NCBI GenBank assembly: GCA_964468725.1
Contig: CAYXVU010000287.1
Location: forward strand, 1-6,980
DNA length: 6,980 nt
Direction: 5' to 3'
DNA from: CAYXVU01 sp964468725
GTDB taxonomy: Bacteria > Acidobacteriota > Blastocatellia > UBA7656
Both the position numbers and the translations under genes were made by a program. The first letter of the stretch is position 1. Each line of letters starts with the position of its first letter. Below are positions 1-6,597 of the stretch, piece by piece. Under the pieces are notes generated by a model. The model saw nothing but the letters and a program-made list of their open reading frames with translations. It searched no databases and was not told where the DNA came from.

Positions 1-362
1 GCGTTTGTCGGCGTAACCGTTGTGCCGATGGACAGCTTGGCTCTGACGCCCCGCAGCTATTCAGCGTGCCCGGGTTCTCACAGCACAGGGAGATGAAGGC
101 GATGGCCAATGCCGGAATGAAACCTTTTCAAATTTTGCCATCGGGCATGGGCAACCCGGCAATCTACTTGAATGCGGCAAACGATTTCGGCGCCGTTCAA
201 GTGGGGAAGAGCGCCGACCTGATCTTGCTCGAGGGCAACCCGTTGAAAGATATTGCGAACCTCTCGCGGCGCGCGGGCGTAATGCTGCGCGGGCAATGGT
301 TGGCAGAGAGTGAAATTCAAAAGCGCCTCGAAGCGATTGCCGCCATGTATGTCACCAAATAG
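1..362 (+). pseudogene. Amidohydrolase (imidazolonepropionase-like) relic, internally deleted and frameshifted; 5' end may lie outside the window
   Basis: Two pieces of one metal-dependent amidohydrolase are visible. In frame 1 (nt 1-36) the translation AFVGVTVVPMDS matches the usual first beta-strand near the N-terminus of this family. In frame 3 from about nt 36 the translation gives LGSDAPQLFSVPGFSQHRE, a motif normally about 300 residues later, and then runs about 108 codons to TAG at 360-362. The C-terminal part has the typical GNPA (helix after the barrel), VGKSADLILLEGNPL and RAGVMLRGQWL segments. The Asp of GSDAP, a metal/catalytic ligand in the family, is kept. The N-terminal HxH pair, the lysine and the middle histidines are absent. 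The junction lies near nt 36-39 and changes frame, so no full enzyme can be made. A GTG at 66 could start a 98-residue fragment, but it would lack the barrel. Family membership is firm; reading it as an internal deletion rests on the short N-terminal match. An assembly join is the main alternative. Confidence 0.66.
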
Positions 363-396
363 ATCGGGGCGCACGAACAAAGTGGTCGAATTCAAA

Positions 397-488
397 TGCG
401 AATCGGATGTTCGCAGGCAACCGGTCACAGAACCTTCGTCGAGGTTTTGTGCGCGAAAATTTTAGTCCGGCGATGCGAAGGCATCGTC
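397..488. other. Run of three short inverted repeats in the gap before the DUF2911 gene
   Basis: The 164-nt gap between the amidohydrolase relic and the next gene holds three stem-loops in series. The first is TGCGAA/TTCGCA (397-402 with 410-415, 7-nt loop). The second is a 10-bp stem with one G-T pair (426-435 with 442-451, 6-nt loop TCGTCG). The third is CGATGC/GCATCG (471-476 with 481-486, GAAG loop). The second has a short TTTT about 8 nt beyond its right arm (460-463), so it could be a weak terminator for the gene to the left. The others could be leader structure for the gene to the right. Only the base pairing is seen; any role is inference. Confidence 0.35.
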
Positions 489-513
489 CTGACCCTATCA
501 AACAAATGGAATT

Positions 514-520
514 GGAGGAG
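514..520 (+). promoter_or_regulatory. Strong Shine-Dalgarno that fixes the DUF2911 start
   Basis: GGAGGAG ends 6 nt before ATG 527. The reading frame is open back to an ATG at 407, but those 40 extra codons have no comparable ribosome-binding site and would bury the signal peptide. The site therefore selects 527 as the start. Confidence 0.8.
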
Positions 521-526
521 CACTTC

Positions 527-1129
527 ATGACGAAACGGTTATGGATATCGGCAGCGTTGTTGTTGTTTGTCTGCATCGTTGCCAAATCGCAAGAGGGTAA
601 GATTGCCGTCTTTGGCAGTCCGGCCCCGACGGAGAGGGCGGAAACGCGCGTCGTTTTTTGGGACAGCGCCAAGCAAGGGGCGGCTGGCGAAGTGGCAATT
701 ATGTACGGTCAGCCGGATTGGAAAAAAGAGTATGATTCGCCGATCTTCGACACCATGACGAAAGGCAAGGTGTGGCGCTTCGGGAAGAATTTCTGGACGA
801 CGCTCGACACCAATCTGACCTTGAAGATTGGCGACACGACCATCCCCGCCGGGTCTTACTACTTGGGGCTACATCGTTCAGACGATGGAGCGATGTGGAG
901 CCTCGCTTTCTTTGACCAAGCGAAAGTGCGCGCCGCGAAGATGGATGCCTTCGAAGCGCCGAAGGCGCAAGTGGCTTTCAAGACGCCCATCAAATTTGAA
1001 AAGGTAACCGAGTCAGCCGCAAAGCTGGTCATCTTGCTGAGCGGAGACAAGAACAATCTCAAAGAGATCGGGTTGAAAATTCATTGGGGAACGATGCATC
1101 TGAGCACCCCAATTCAAGTCGTTTGGTAA
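527..1129 (+). CDS. DUF2911 domain secreted protein
   Basis: A 200-residue protein of unknown function, predicted to be exported. Residues 1-21 form a signal peptide: a basic start (MTKR), a hydrophobic core (about 5-18) and an AKS signal peptidase I site before Gln22. The Cys at 16 is not in a proper lipobox, so a lipoprotein is unlikely. The rest fits DUF2911, a beta-rich family frequent in Acidobacteriota and Bacteroidota. Visible hallmarks are KVWRFG (81-86) followed by a TTL segment, IPAGSY (106-111), a WSLAFF strand (124-129), and a C-terminal IHWGTM segment (185-190) with closing strand PIQVVW. Length is normal for a single-domain member. No catalytic residues are known for the family. 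The gene stands alone: a decayed amidohydrolase lies upstream and a large hairpin starts 12 nt after the stop. The start at 527 is chosen over the longer frame because of GGAGGAG at 514-520 and the signal peptide. Confidence 0.85.
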   Translation: MTKRLWISAALLLFVCIVAKSQEGKIAVFGSPAPTERAETRVVFWDSAKQGAAGEVAIMYGQPDWKKEYDSPIFDTMTKGKVWRFGKNFWTTLDTNLTLKIGDTTIPAGSYYLGLHRSDDGAMWSLAFFDQAKVRAAKMDAFEAPKAQVAFKTPIKFEKVTESAAKLVILLSGDKNNLKEIGLKIHWGTMHLSTPIQVVW

Positions 1130-1141
1130 CGCTAAACTCAT

Positions 1142-1197
1142 AGCCGAATCACTCTGAGAAGCAGGACGCGTATCCTGTTTCACAGAGTGATTCGGCT
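1142..1197. terminator. Long near-perfect intergenic hairpin, possible bidirectional terminator
   Basis: The arms 1142-1166 and 1173-1197 pair over 25 positions with one A-A mismatch (1157/1182) and one G-T pair (1161/1178). The loop is CGCGTA. The outer 15 bp are perfect (AGCCGAATCACTCTG and its complement). It begins 12 nt after the DUF2911 stop, where a terminator is expected. Neither side has a clear T-run, so classical intrinsic termination is not supported. It may act as an mRNA 3'-end stabiliser, a rho-assisted terminator, or be a palindromic repeat unit. Confidence 0.5.
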
Positions 1198-1244
1198 GCA
1201 TTCGCTTCTCCTGTCTCTATCCCATGTCATAATTCGAAGACATT

Positions 1245-1742
1245 ATGGCAGAGGTTCTCTTTCCCTTCTTCACAATCGCTCAAGACAAGAACTTACACAA
1301 TTGGAATACGTCGGCTGCGATTTGCATCAACTCATGGCTGTTCGCTGAAGTAGATACAAGCGGCCATCATGGCGAAAGCTTTGACGGCTTCGGTTTCGCC
1401 CCCAACCCGCGTCGAAACAATCGAGAATACTTGCACACCTTTCTTACTGGCCCAAAGGTGACTCCCTGGTGAAATGCCAACCTGGCGCTCTTTGCCCATC
1501 TCTTGTTCGGCGTTGCTACCGTGCAGACGTAGGTAGTCGGACTGGATATGGGTGAGGTGGCCAAAGATCATGGCTTTGCCTTTGCCGTCGGCGGGTTGAA
1601 TGTGAAACTGCATCGGCGATTTTCTTTGCATGCCATTCAAGCCGATTATTGGCAGACGCATCTGTTTGACCATTTCACCTCCGGTAATCAAAATCGTTTA
1701 CGCATCTCGATGGGCATCATCTTCAACTTTGGCACTTCCTAA
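1245..1742 (+). pseudogene. Outer-membrane beta-barrel protein remnant with two in-frame stops
   Basis: A single reading frame from ATG 1245 to TAA 1740-1742 (165 codons) reads as one small outer-membrane beta-barrel protein if TGA 1470-1472 and TAG 1530-1532 are ignored. Diagnostic pieces in order are: HNWNTSAAICINSWLFAEVD (a barrel strand and turn), SGHHG, YLHTFLTGPKV, then past the first stop LALFAHLLFGVATV, and past the second stop FAFAVGGLNVKLHRRFSLHA, IQADYW and a terminal strand RLRISMGIIFNFG. This order (GPK-V, FAH-LFGVA, FAxAxGGGLDVK, IRxxQADYLxTRF, RISxGIxFxFG) is typical of barrel proteins I know from Acidobacteriota. The same frame has a TAA at 1230, and no convincing signal peptide or first strands are seen, so the N-terminus also looks lost. 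Because both TGA and TAG interrupt it, stop recoding is unlikely. Family identity is from recall. The region fills most of the space before the peptidase gene. Confidence 0.66.
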
Positions 1743-1836
1743 GCCTAGCCCCAATGTCCGCAGTCGCCTGCGTTCAGCTTTGTTGGTAACTGTGTTATTC
1801 TGCCTTCTGCAAGAAACTCCTTGAGGGCAATTACGA

Positions 1837-3780
1837 ATGGCAGAAAGAAAAGTCGCGCCCTACGGTTCATGGCAATCGCCGATTACCTCGAACTTGATTG
1901 TTGCCGGAACGGTCGGGTTGAGCAGCGTCGTGGCGTCTGATGATGCGGTCTATTGGATCGAAAGCCGACCGTCCGAGAAAGGCCGGAGCGTCATTGTCAC
2001 CTATCGAGGCGAAGGAGAGACGGAAGACTGTACGCCGCAACCCTTCAATGCGCGCACTCGCGCTAATGAATATGGTGGCGGCGCTTATCTTGTCCATCGC
2101 GGCAAAATTTACTTTTCAAACTTTGCCGATCAACGGCTCTATGAACAGACCGGCCATGCGACTCCGCAACCGCTGACGATGGCTGAGGATTATTACTACG
2201 CCGATGCCGTCATGGATGAAGATCGCAACCGATTGATCTGTGTGCGCGAAGATTTCACCGCCCATGATCGGGAGACGGTCAATACGCTCGCCGCCATTCC
2301 TCTGGCAGGCAGCGAGTGTGGTGAAGTGATGGTTTCGGGTAATGATTTTTATGCTGCTCCGCGCCTCAGTCCCGATGGCAAACGCCTCGCCTGGTTGGCT
2401 TGGAATCATCCGAACATGCCGTGGGACGGCACAGAGCTATGGGTAGGAGAAGTCAGCGAAAGCGGTGCGATAGTCGGCAGCCAATTGATTGCCGGTGGGA
2501 AAAGCGAGTCCGTCATGCAACCGGAATGGTCACCGACGGGCGAACTCTATTTCCTTTCCGACCGCACGGGTTGGTGGAACTTGTATCGAGTGCGGAACGG
2601 ACAGGTTGGGTCTGTGTACGAAATGGCTGCCGAGTTTGGCGCTCCGCAGTGGGTCTTCGGCATGTCAACCTATGCCTTTGAGTCGGCGCAGCGCATCATC
2701 TGCACATACTGCGACAAAGGAACCTGGCAACTGGCAAGCCTCGACACGGAGACCGCCGTATTCGAAGGGTTGGCGACACCCTATCAAAACATCTCTTACT
2801 TGCGGGCTTCTTCGGGCAGAATTACCTTTTGCGGCGGCTCGCCAACCGAGCCAGTCTCGATTGTGCAGCTCGATTTGACGAGCGGCGAAAGCATTGTCTT
2901 GCGCCGCTCTACTACGGTTGACGTAGATACGAAATACTTTTCCATTCCGCGCACCATCGAGTTTCCCACAACGAATCAACGCACCGCCTACGGCTTTTAT
3001 TATGCGCCGAAAAATTCAGACTATGAGGCTGATGGCGAAGAGAAAGCGCCGCTGATTGTCATCAGTCACGGCGGCCCGACCAGCGCCGCAACGACTAACC
3101 TGAACCTTTCAATTCAATACTGGACCAGTCGCGGCTTCGGCGTGTTGGATGTGAACTATGGCGGCAGTACAGGCTACGGGCGCGCCTATCGCGAGCGATT
3201 GAATGGTAATTGGGGCGTCGTGGATGTGGATGATTGCGTAAACGGCGCGCTCTATTTGGTCGAACATGGCGACGCCGATGGTCAGCGGCTCATCATTCGC
3301 GGCGGCAGTGCCGGAGGCTATACGACGCTGGCGGCTTTGACCTTCCGTGATGTGTTCAAAGCGGGCGCAAGCTATTACGGCATCAGCGATCTGGAAGCTC
3401 TCGAACGCGATTGTCACAAGTTTGAATCGCGTTACAATCACACGCTCATCGGAGCTTACCCGGAGAAGCGAGATTTGTATCGCCAACGTTCGCCGATCTA
3501 CTTCACCGAGCGGCTATCTTGTTCGCTGATTCTATTTCAAGGCATGGAAGACAAGGTTGTGCCGCCCAATCAGGCTGAAATGATGTTTGAGGCCGTGCGT
3601 AAAAAAGGGCTGCCGGTTGCTTACGTGCCTTTTGCCGGTGAGCAACATGGCTTTCGGCGCGCGGAAAATATCAAGCGCGCGTTAGACGCCGAACTGTACT
3701 TCTATGCTCAGGTCTTCGGTTTCCCAACCGATGTGCAACCGGATGCCGATCTTCTCACGGGATTTTACAACTTTTCTTGA
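1837..3780 (+). CDS. S9 family (prolyl oligopeptidase-like) serine peptidase
   Basis: A 647-residue alpha/beta-hydrolase peptidase related to dipeptidyl aminopeptidase/acylaminoacyl peptidase, expected to cut short peptides in the cytoplasm; no signal peptide is seen. The N-terminal half (about 1-370) is a beta-propeller; a PRLSPDGKRLAW repeat (175-186) and QPEWSPTGELYFLSDR (228-243) are TolB/PD40-like blades that gate substrate entry. The opening PYGSWQSPIT (8-17) and NEYGGGAYLVHRG (77-89) are typical of one S9 subgroup. The C-terminal domain (about 375-630) has the oxyanion segment HGGP (411-414), YGGSTGYGR (441-449), the nucleophile Ser491 in GGSAGG, Asp572 in QGMEDKVVPP and His604 in GEQHGF. 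The triad is complete and length is normal. GAGGG at 1823-1827 sits 9 nt before ATG. The gene seems monocistronic. Its last 16 bp overlap the end of the convergent membrane-protein gene. Exact substrate is not readable. Confidence 0.93.
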   Translation: MAERKVAPYGSWQSPITSNLIVAGTVGLSSVVASDDAVYWIESRPSEKGRSVIVTYRGEGETEDCTPQPFNARTRANEYGGGAYLVHRGKIYFSNFADQRLYEQTGHATPQPLTMAEDYYYADAVMDEDRNRLICVREDFTAHDRETVNTLAAIPLAGSECGEVMVSGNDFYAAPRLSPDGKRLAWLAWNHPNMPWDGTELWVGEVSESGAIVGSQLIAGGKSESVMQPEWSPTGELYFLSDRTGWWNLYRVRNGQVGSVYEMAAEFGAPQWVFGMSTYAFESAQRIICTYCDKGTWQLASLDTETAVFEGLATPYQNISYLRASSGRITFCGGSPTEPVSIVQLDLTSGESIVLRRSTTVDVDTKYFSIPRTIEFPTTNQRTAYGFYYAPKNSDYEADGEEKAPLIVISHGGPTSAATTNLNLSIQYWTSRGFGVLDVNYGGSTGYGRAYRERLNGNWGVVDVDDCVNGALYLVEHGDADGQRLIIRGGSAGGYTTLAALTFRDVFKAGASYYGISDLEALERDCHKFESRYNHTLIGAYPEKRDLYRQRSPIYFTERLSCSLILFQGMEDKVVPPNQAEMMFEAVRKKGLPVAYVPFAGEQHGFRRAENIKRALDAELYFYAQVFGFPTDVQPDADLLTGFYNFS

Positions 3781-5510
3781 GATGATCGTTTCGGTTCTGC
3801 GACATCTCCTGCCTGTTGGCGGCGAATCAGGAAGATCATTACGCCATAGGCGATGAGGCTGACGAGGGAAATGAGCTTACCCATTCTGCGCGGCGGGGTA
3901 TCTTCGAATTTCAGCTTCACCCTCTGTTCGCCCGCAGCGACACTGAGTTGTAGATGCCCCTGCAGATTCGGAGACAGCGTGCGCGCTTCTCCATTCACAT
4001 AGGCGACCCAACCCGGAAAATATAACGTGCGAAACTTGATGACCGACTCTTGTTCGGCGTTGATGACATACTCTTGCAATGTGCCCTGCGCAATCGGAGG
4101 TTGGATGATGGCGCTGCCCGTCTCAACGACTGCCGAGACATTGTCCAACTCGGGATCCTTTTGCTGATCCCACCATTTGGGATGATATTCGCGCACATCC
4201 GTATAACTTCTCAGCCGCGCGCGGAGCGCTTCCGGTTGGTATGCCGCTTTCATGACAACTAACCAACTGATGCTGAGGTTGAGCAAGAGGAGCAGAGCCA
4301 GCAGCCCCGTTTGAATCGTAAAGGCTTCGCGTTTGCGCAAGGCAATTGCCAACGCGGTTAAGAATGAAATGCCGATACTGGTTATCACAAACCACCGAAT
4401 GGGGAATTGCAAGGCTCGCATCTTGGGAACCACTTTCCAGATCGGCAGCGTCAGGCGGGTAGCCAACAGCCAACTCAAAACCGTCACGACCCAAAGGGTG
4501 AGGACGAGGGGATGATTGCGAAAATGGCTCTTCCAGATGATCCAGGTACAGATGACCAACAATAACAATAGGCCCATCGCCAACCAATTGCTGGCGCTCA
4601 GAAATCGTAGGAAGTTGCCGCTTGAAGGGAAGGGGATATGACTGAAGGTAGAAGAGAAGTCTTCCAATAAAAAGCCTGCGCTGAAAGATTGAATCTCGCT
4701 GCGTTCGCCCAACGATTTTAAGTAGTCCCGCTCGAAGAGAAAGGGGAAGAGAAACCCGCAAACCATCCCCATTCCAACCCCGAAACCGACGCCGATGCGC
4801 AACAGACGCCAGCGATCACGGGTTAGCAAAAGGACGATTACCGGCAGCAGGTAGATGAGGATGAGCGCGCTCGGCAAATGCGTGGCTAGCAGCAGAGCAA
4901 AGCCGAGCGCCAGAAGGGGAACGGCACGCCAGTTGGCTTCGGTGCTGATGCGATAAAGGCCATAGAAGATGAGCGGAACCCATGCCAATGCCCAAAATTC
5001 ATGCTGCGCGGAGCGTTGATAAAAATCGAATAGATGATAGGGCAACAGCATATAGATACCAGCCGCAATCAGACTGTCCTTCTCCTCTAACAACAGGCGA
5101 CCGAAGGCGTACATCGTTACCCCCGACAACGCCAATCCCATCCAATAGGCCATAGCCAAGGCTCGCAAGGCTTCGTTGGTGAAGAAATAAAAGATAGATG
5201 AAACAAAAAATGGCACCGGCGGATAATAGAGCATTACGGGACTGCCGCGACCTCCGTACGCTCCGCTCAACCAACGCGGATACCAATGCCCTTGCTGAAG
5301 TTCATTGGCCCACTCTCTCGTCCACCAATAATGCTGCGCTAAGTCGTCGCCATTGGGGAAGGAGTAGAGGGCGACCGGCAGCATCAACAAAGTTGCCAAC
5401 CCGAAAATCAAGAGCACAGCGCGAACCGTCGGATGCTTCCATAGCGAGGAGGCGTGACGCTTCGGCTTGCGGCTTTTAGAGGATGACTTCTTGTTTGACG
5501 GATGAGGCAA
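3765..5510 (-). CDS. Multi-span membrane protein, PTPS-related/YfhO-like (GT-C-type) family
   Basis: A 581-residue inner-membrane protein. After a Lys/Arg/Ser-rich cytoplasmic tail (1-28) there are about 11-12 hydrophobic spans: near 29-49, 97-112, 115-140, 145-163, 172-187, 196-212, 213-230, 236-258, 306-326, 336-350, 370-391, 399-419 and a last one at 545-562. The first external loop carries NGDDLAQHYWW (53-63) and WYPRWLSGAYGGRGSPVMLY (76-95). This is the pattern of the '6-pyruvoyl-tetrahydropterin synthase related' membrane domain, a misleading name for GT-C-like proteins. Acidic pair D55-D56 sits where GT-C enzymes keep catalytic acids. Residues 420-540 form an external beta-rich domain ending in YFPGWVAYVNGEARTLSP and VKLKFEDTPPRRMGKLIS, as in YfhO-like proteins. 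It probably transfers or handles a lipid-linked sugar; activity is inferred. It is the last gene of the cluster, 46 nt after the glycosyltransferase. The start is TTG, since no in-frame ATG or GTG precedes it. Confidence 0.8.
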   Translation of the reverse strand: MPHPSNKKSSSKSRKPKRHASSLWKHPTVRAVLLIFGLATLLMLPVALYSFPNGDDLAQHYWWTREWANELQQGHWYPRWLSGAYGGRGSPVMLYYPPVPFFVSSIFYFFTNEALRALAMAYWMGLALSGVTMYAFGRLLLEEKDSLIAAGIYMLLPYHLFDFYQRSAQHEFWALAWVPLIFYGLYRISTEANWRAVPLLALGFALLLATHLPSALILIYLLPVIVLLLTRDRWRLLRIGVGFGVGMGMVCGFLFPFLFERDYLKSLGERSEIQSFSAGFLLEDFSSTFSHIPFPSSGNFLRFLSASNWLAMGLLLLLVICTWIIWKSHFRNHPLVLTLWVVTVLSWLLATRLTLPIWKVVPKMRALQFPIRWFVITSIGISFLTALAIALRKREAFTIQTGLLALLLLLNLSISWLVVMKAAYQPEALRARLRSYTDVREYHPKWWDQQKDPELDNVSAVVETGSAIIQPPIAQGTLQEYVINAEQESVIKFRTLYFPGWVAYVNGEARTLSPNLQGHLQLSVAAGEQRVKLKFEDTPPRRMGKLISLVSLIAYGVMIFLIRRQQAGDVAEPKRSSQEKL

Positions 5511-5518
5511 ATTCTCTT

Positions 5519-5526
5519 TCCCTTCT
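5519..5526 (-). promoter_or_regulatory. Shine-Dalgarno for the TTG-started membrane protein
   Basis: On the minus strand AGAAGGGA stands about 8 nt before TTG 5510-5508. It supports the TTG as start, because the next in-frame candidates would remove part or all of the first membrane span. Confidence 0.5.
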
Positions 5527-5556
5527 TCGCAAGGATCGGTATCACCTGACTGAAAA

Positions 5557-6597
5557 TTAAACTCGCGGATGCGGATGCTGAGACGCCGCGCCGTCTTTGA
5601 GCAAATAGAGAATGGTTCCAGTCACCACACAGACGCCGCAATAAACAAAATAGAGCCAATGCAAAGGCAGTACGCGCAAAGAGAATCCCAGCCCTTTGCG
5701 GCGCAAGAAAAAGCGATAGCAGTCGTAATTGACGATCACTAGAATGATGGCCATAGCACAGACCGCAACCCATAGCTGCGGCAACCCGAAGGCTGCCAAG
5801 ATCAGTCCGATCAGGAGATAAACGAGAGCCACACTGAGACGTTGCGCCGGTTGAAGATTGAGCGTGTTAGCGACAGCACCGGCTCGGAGCATCAATCGTG
5901 TCCAGGGGATGCCGCGATCAAAGATGTCGGATTTTAGCAGACTGAAAAACGACCAGCGCTTTAAGTGGGTCACCTGAATCTGCCGGTTGAGAACGATGCG
6001 ATGCCCGCTGGCGGTAATCCAGGTCCCCAATTCGATGTCTTCAATGGCCGGTCGCCGGTAACGCTGATGATCGAAACCGCCGAATGCCAGAAATAACTCC
6101 TTTTTGATCGCTCCGCACCCGCTCCAAAAGGTATGAATCTCGCCTGCCGAACGTTGGTGGATATAGTGATGAAACAGATTCTTATACTGCGAAAAAAAAT
6201 TCGATTGTGCGGGCGTTTCATCATAGCAACCGACTACGGCGGCAACCTCTTCAGAGGCCAACAATGAGCCGATAATCCATTGCAGCGTGTCGGTGTGTAC
6301 GCAAACATCAGCGTCAATGAAGACGAGGTAAGGGTGGGTGGCGAGCTCCGCGCCGCAATTGCGCGCATAGGCTGGCCCATTCGGCCCGTCAAGGCGCAGA
6401 TAGCGAAAGCGATGGCGCGCAACAATTGGCTCGATGGGCTCCGTTGAGCCGTCGTCCACTACGATGACTTCAAACTCGGAGTTTTGCGATGCGGCAAGAG
6501 CGGCCAGACAGGCAGTCAAATTCCGCGCATCGTTGTAAACCGGCACAATGACCGACAGATTGGCGCGGTTGGGCTGAGGCTCAGTTTGAGGAGTCAT
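5557..6597 (-). CDS. GT2 family glycosyltransferase with C-terminal membrane spans
   Basis: A 346-residue glycosyltransferase that should move a sugar from a nucleotide-sugar donor on the cytoplasmic face of the membrane. The GT-A fold starts at LSVIVPVYNDARNL (14-27). VVDDGS (46-51) binds the nucleotide, GPAYARNCG (74-82) is the usual helix, and DAD (95-97) is the metal-binding DxD. SGCGAIKKELF (159-169) and GGFD (173-176) line the acceptor side, and IEDIELG (185-191) carries the ED pair expected to hold the catalytic base. HLKRW (211-215) loosely recalls the QxxRW motif of processive enzymes, but Gln is absent. Hydrophobic spans lie near 253-271, 274-291 and 309-334. Its ATG overlaps the TGA of the preceding gene by 4 nt (6594-6597) and no good Shine-Dalgarno is seen, so translation is probably coupled. 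The neighbours point to envelope glycan or glycolipid assembly. Donor and acceptor are unknown. Confidence 0.93.
   Translation of the reverse strand: MTPQTEPQPNRANLSVIVPVYNDARNLTACLAALAASQNSEFEVIVVDDGSTEPIEPIVARHRFRYLRLDGPNGPAYARNCGAELATHPYLVFIDADVCVHTDTLQWIIGSLLASEEVAAVVGCYDETPAQSNFFSQYKNLFHHYIHQRSAGEIHTFWSGCGAIKKELFLAFGGFDHQRYRRPAIEDIELGTWITASGHRIVLNRQIQVTHLKRWSFFSLLKSDIFDRGIPWTRLMLRAGAVANTLNLQPAQRLSVALVYLLIGLILAAFGLPQLWVAVCAMAIILVIVNYDCYRFFLRRKGLGFSLRVLPLHWLYFVYCGVCVVTGTILYLLKDGAASQHPHPRV

Noticed and set aside
66..362. 98-residue stand-alone protein starting at GTG 66
   Set aside because: It is only the C-terminal part of an amidohydrolase, begins in the middle of the GSDAP...VPGFS motif region and has no clear ribosome-binding site.
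407..526. Upstream extension of the DUF2911 gene to ATG 407
   Set aside because: The extra 40 residues are Arg-rich without pattern, lack a ribosome-binding site, and would place the signal peptide internally; GGAGGAG at 514-520 points to 527.
1470..1532. Stop-codon recoding or readthrough instead of a pseudogene
   Set aside because: Two different stops (TGA and TAG) interrupt the frame, the N-terminus also looks damaged, and no selenocysteine-type element is apparent after the TGA.
1332..1691. 119-codon minus-strand open frame under the barrel remnant
   Set aside because: Its translation shows no familiar motif, while the opposite strand reads as successive barrel strands. It is open because it lies antisense to a former coding region.
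1743..1836. Promoter for the peptidase gene
   Set aside because: Some TTG- and TATT-like hexamers are present, but none pair at a convincing -35/-10 spacing, so I do not call one.
4123..4761. 212-codon minus-strand frame inside the large membrane-protein gene
   Set aside because: It lies in another frame of a convincingly hydrophobic, family-like protein and has no recognisable domain or start site.
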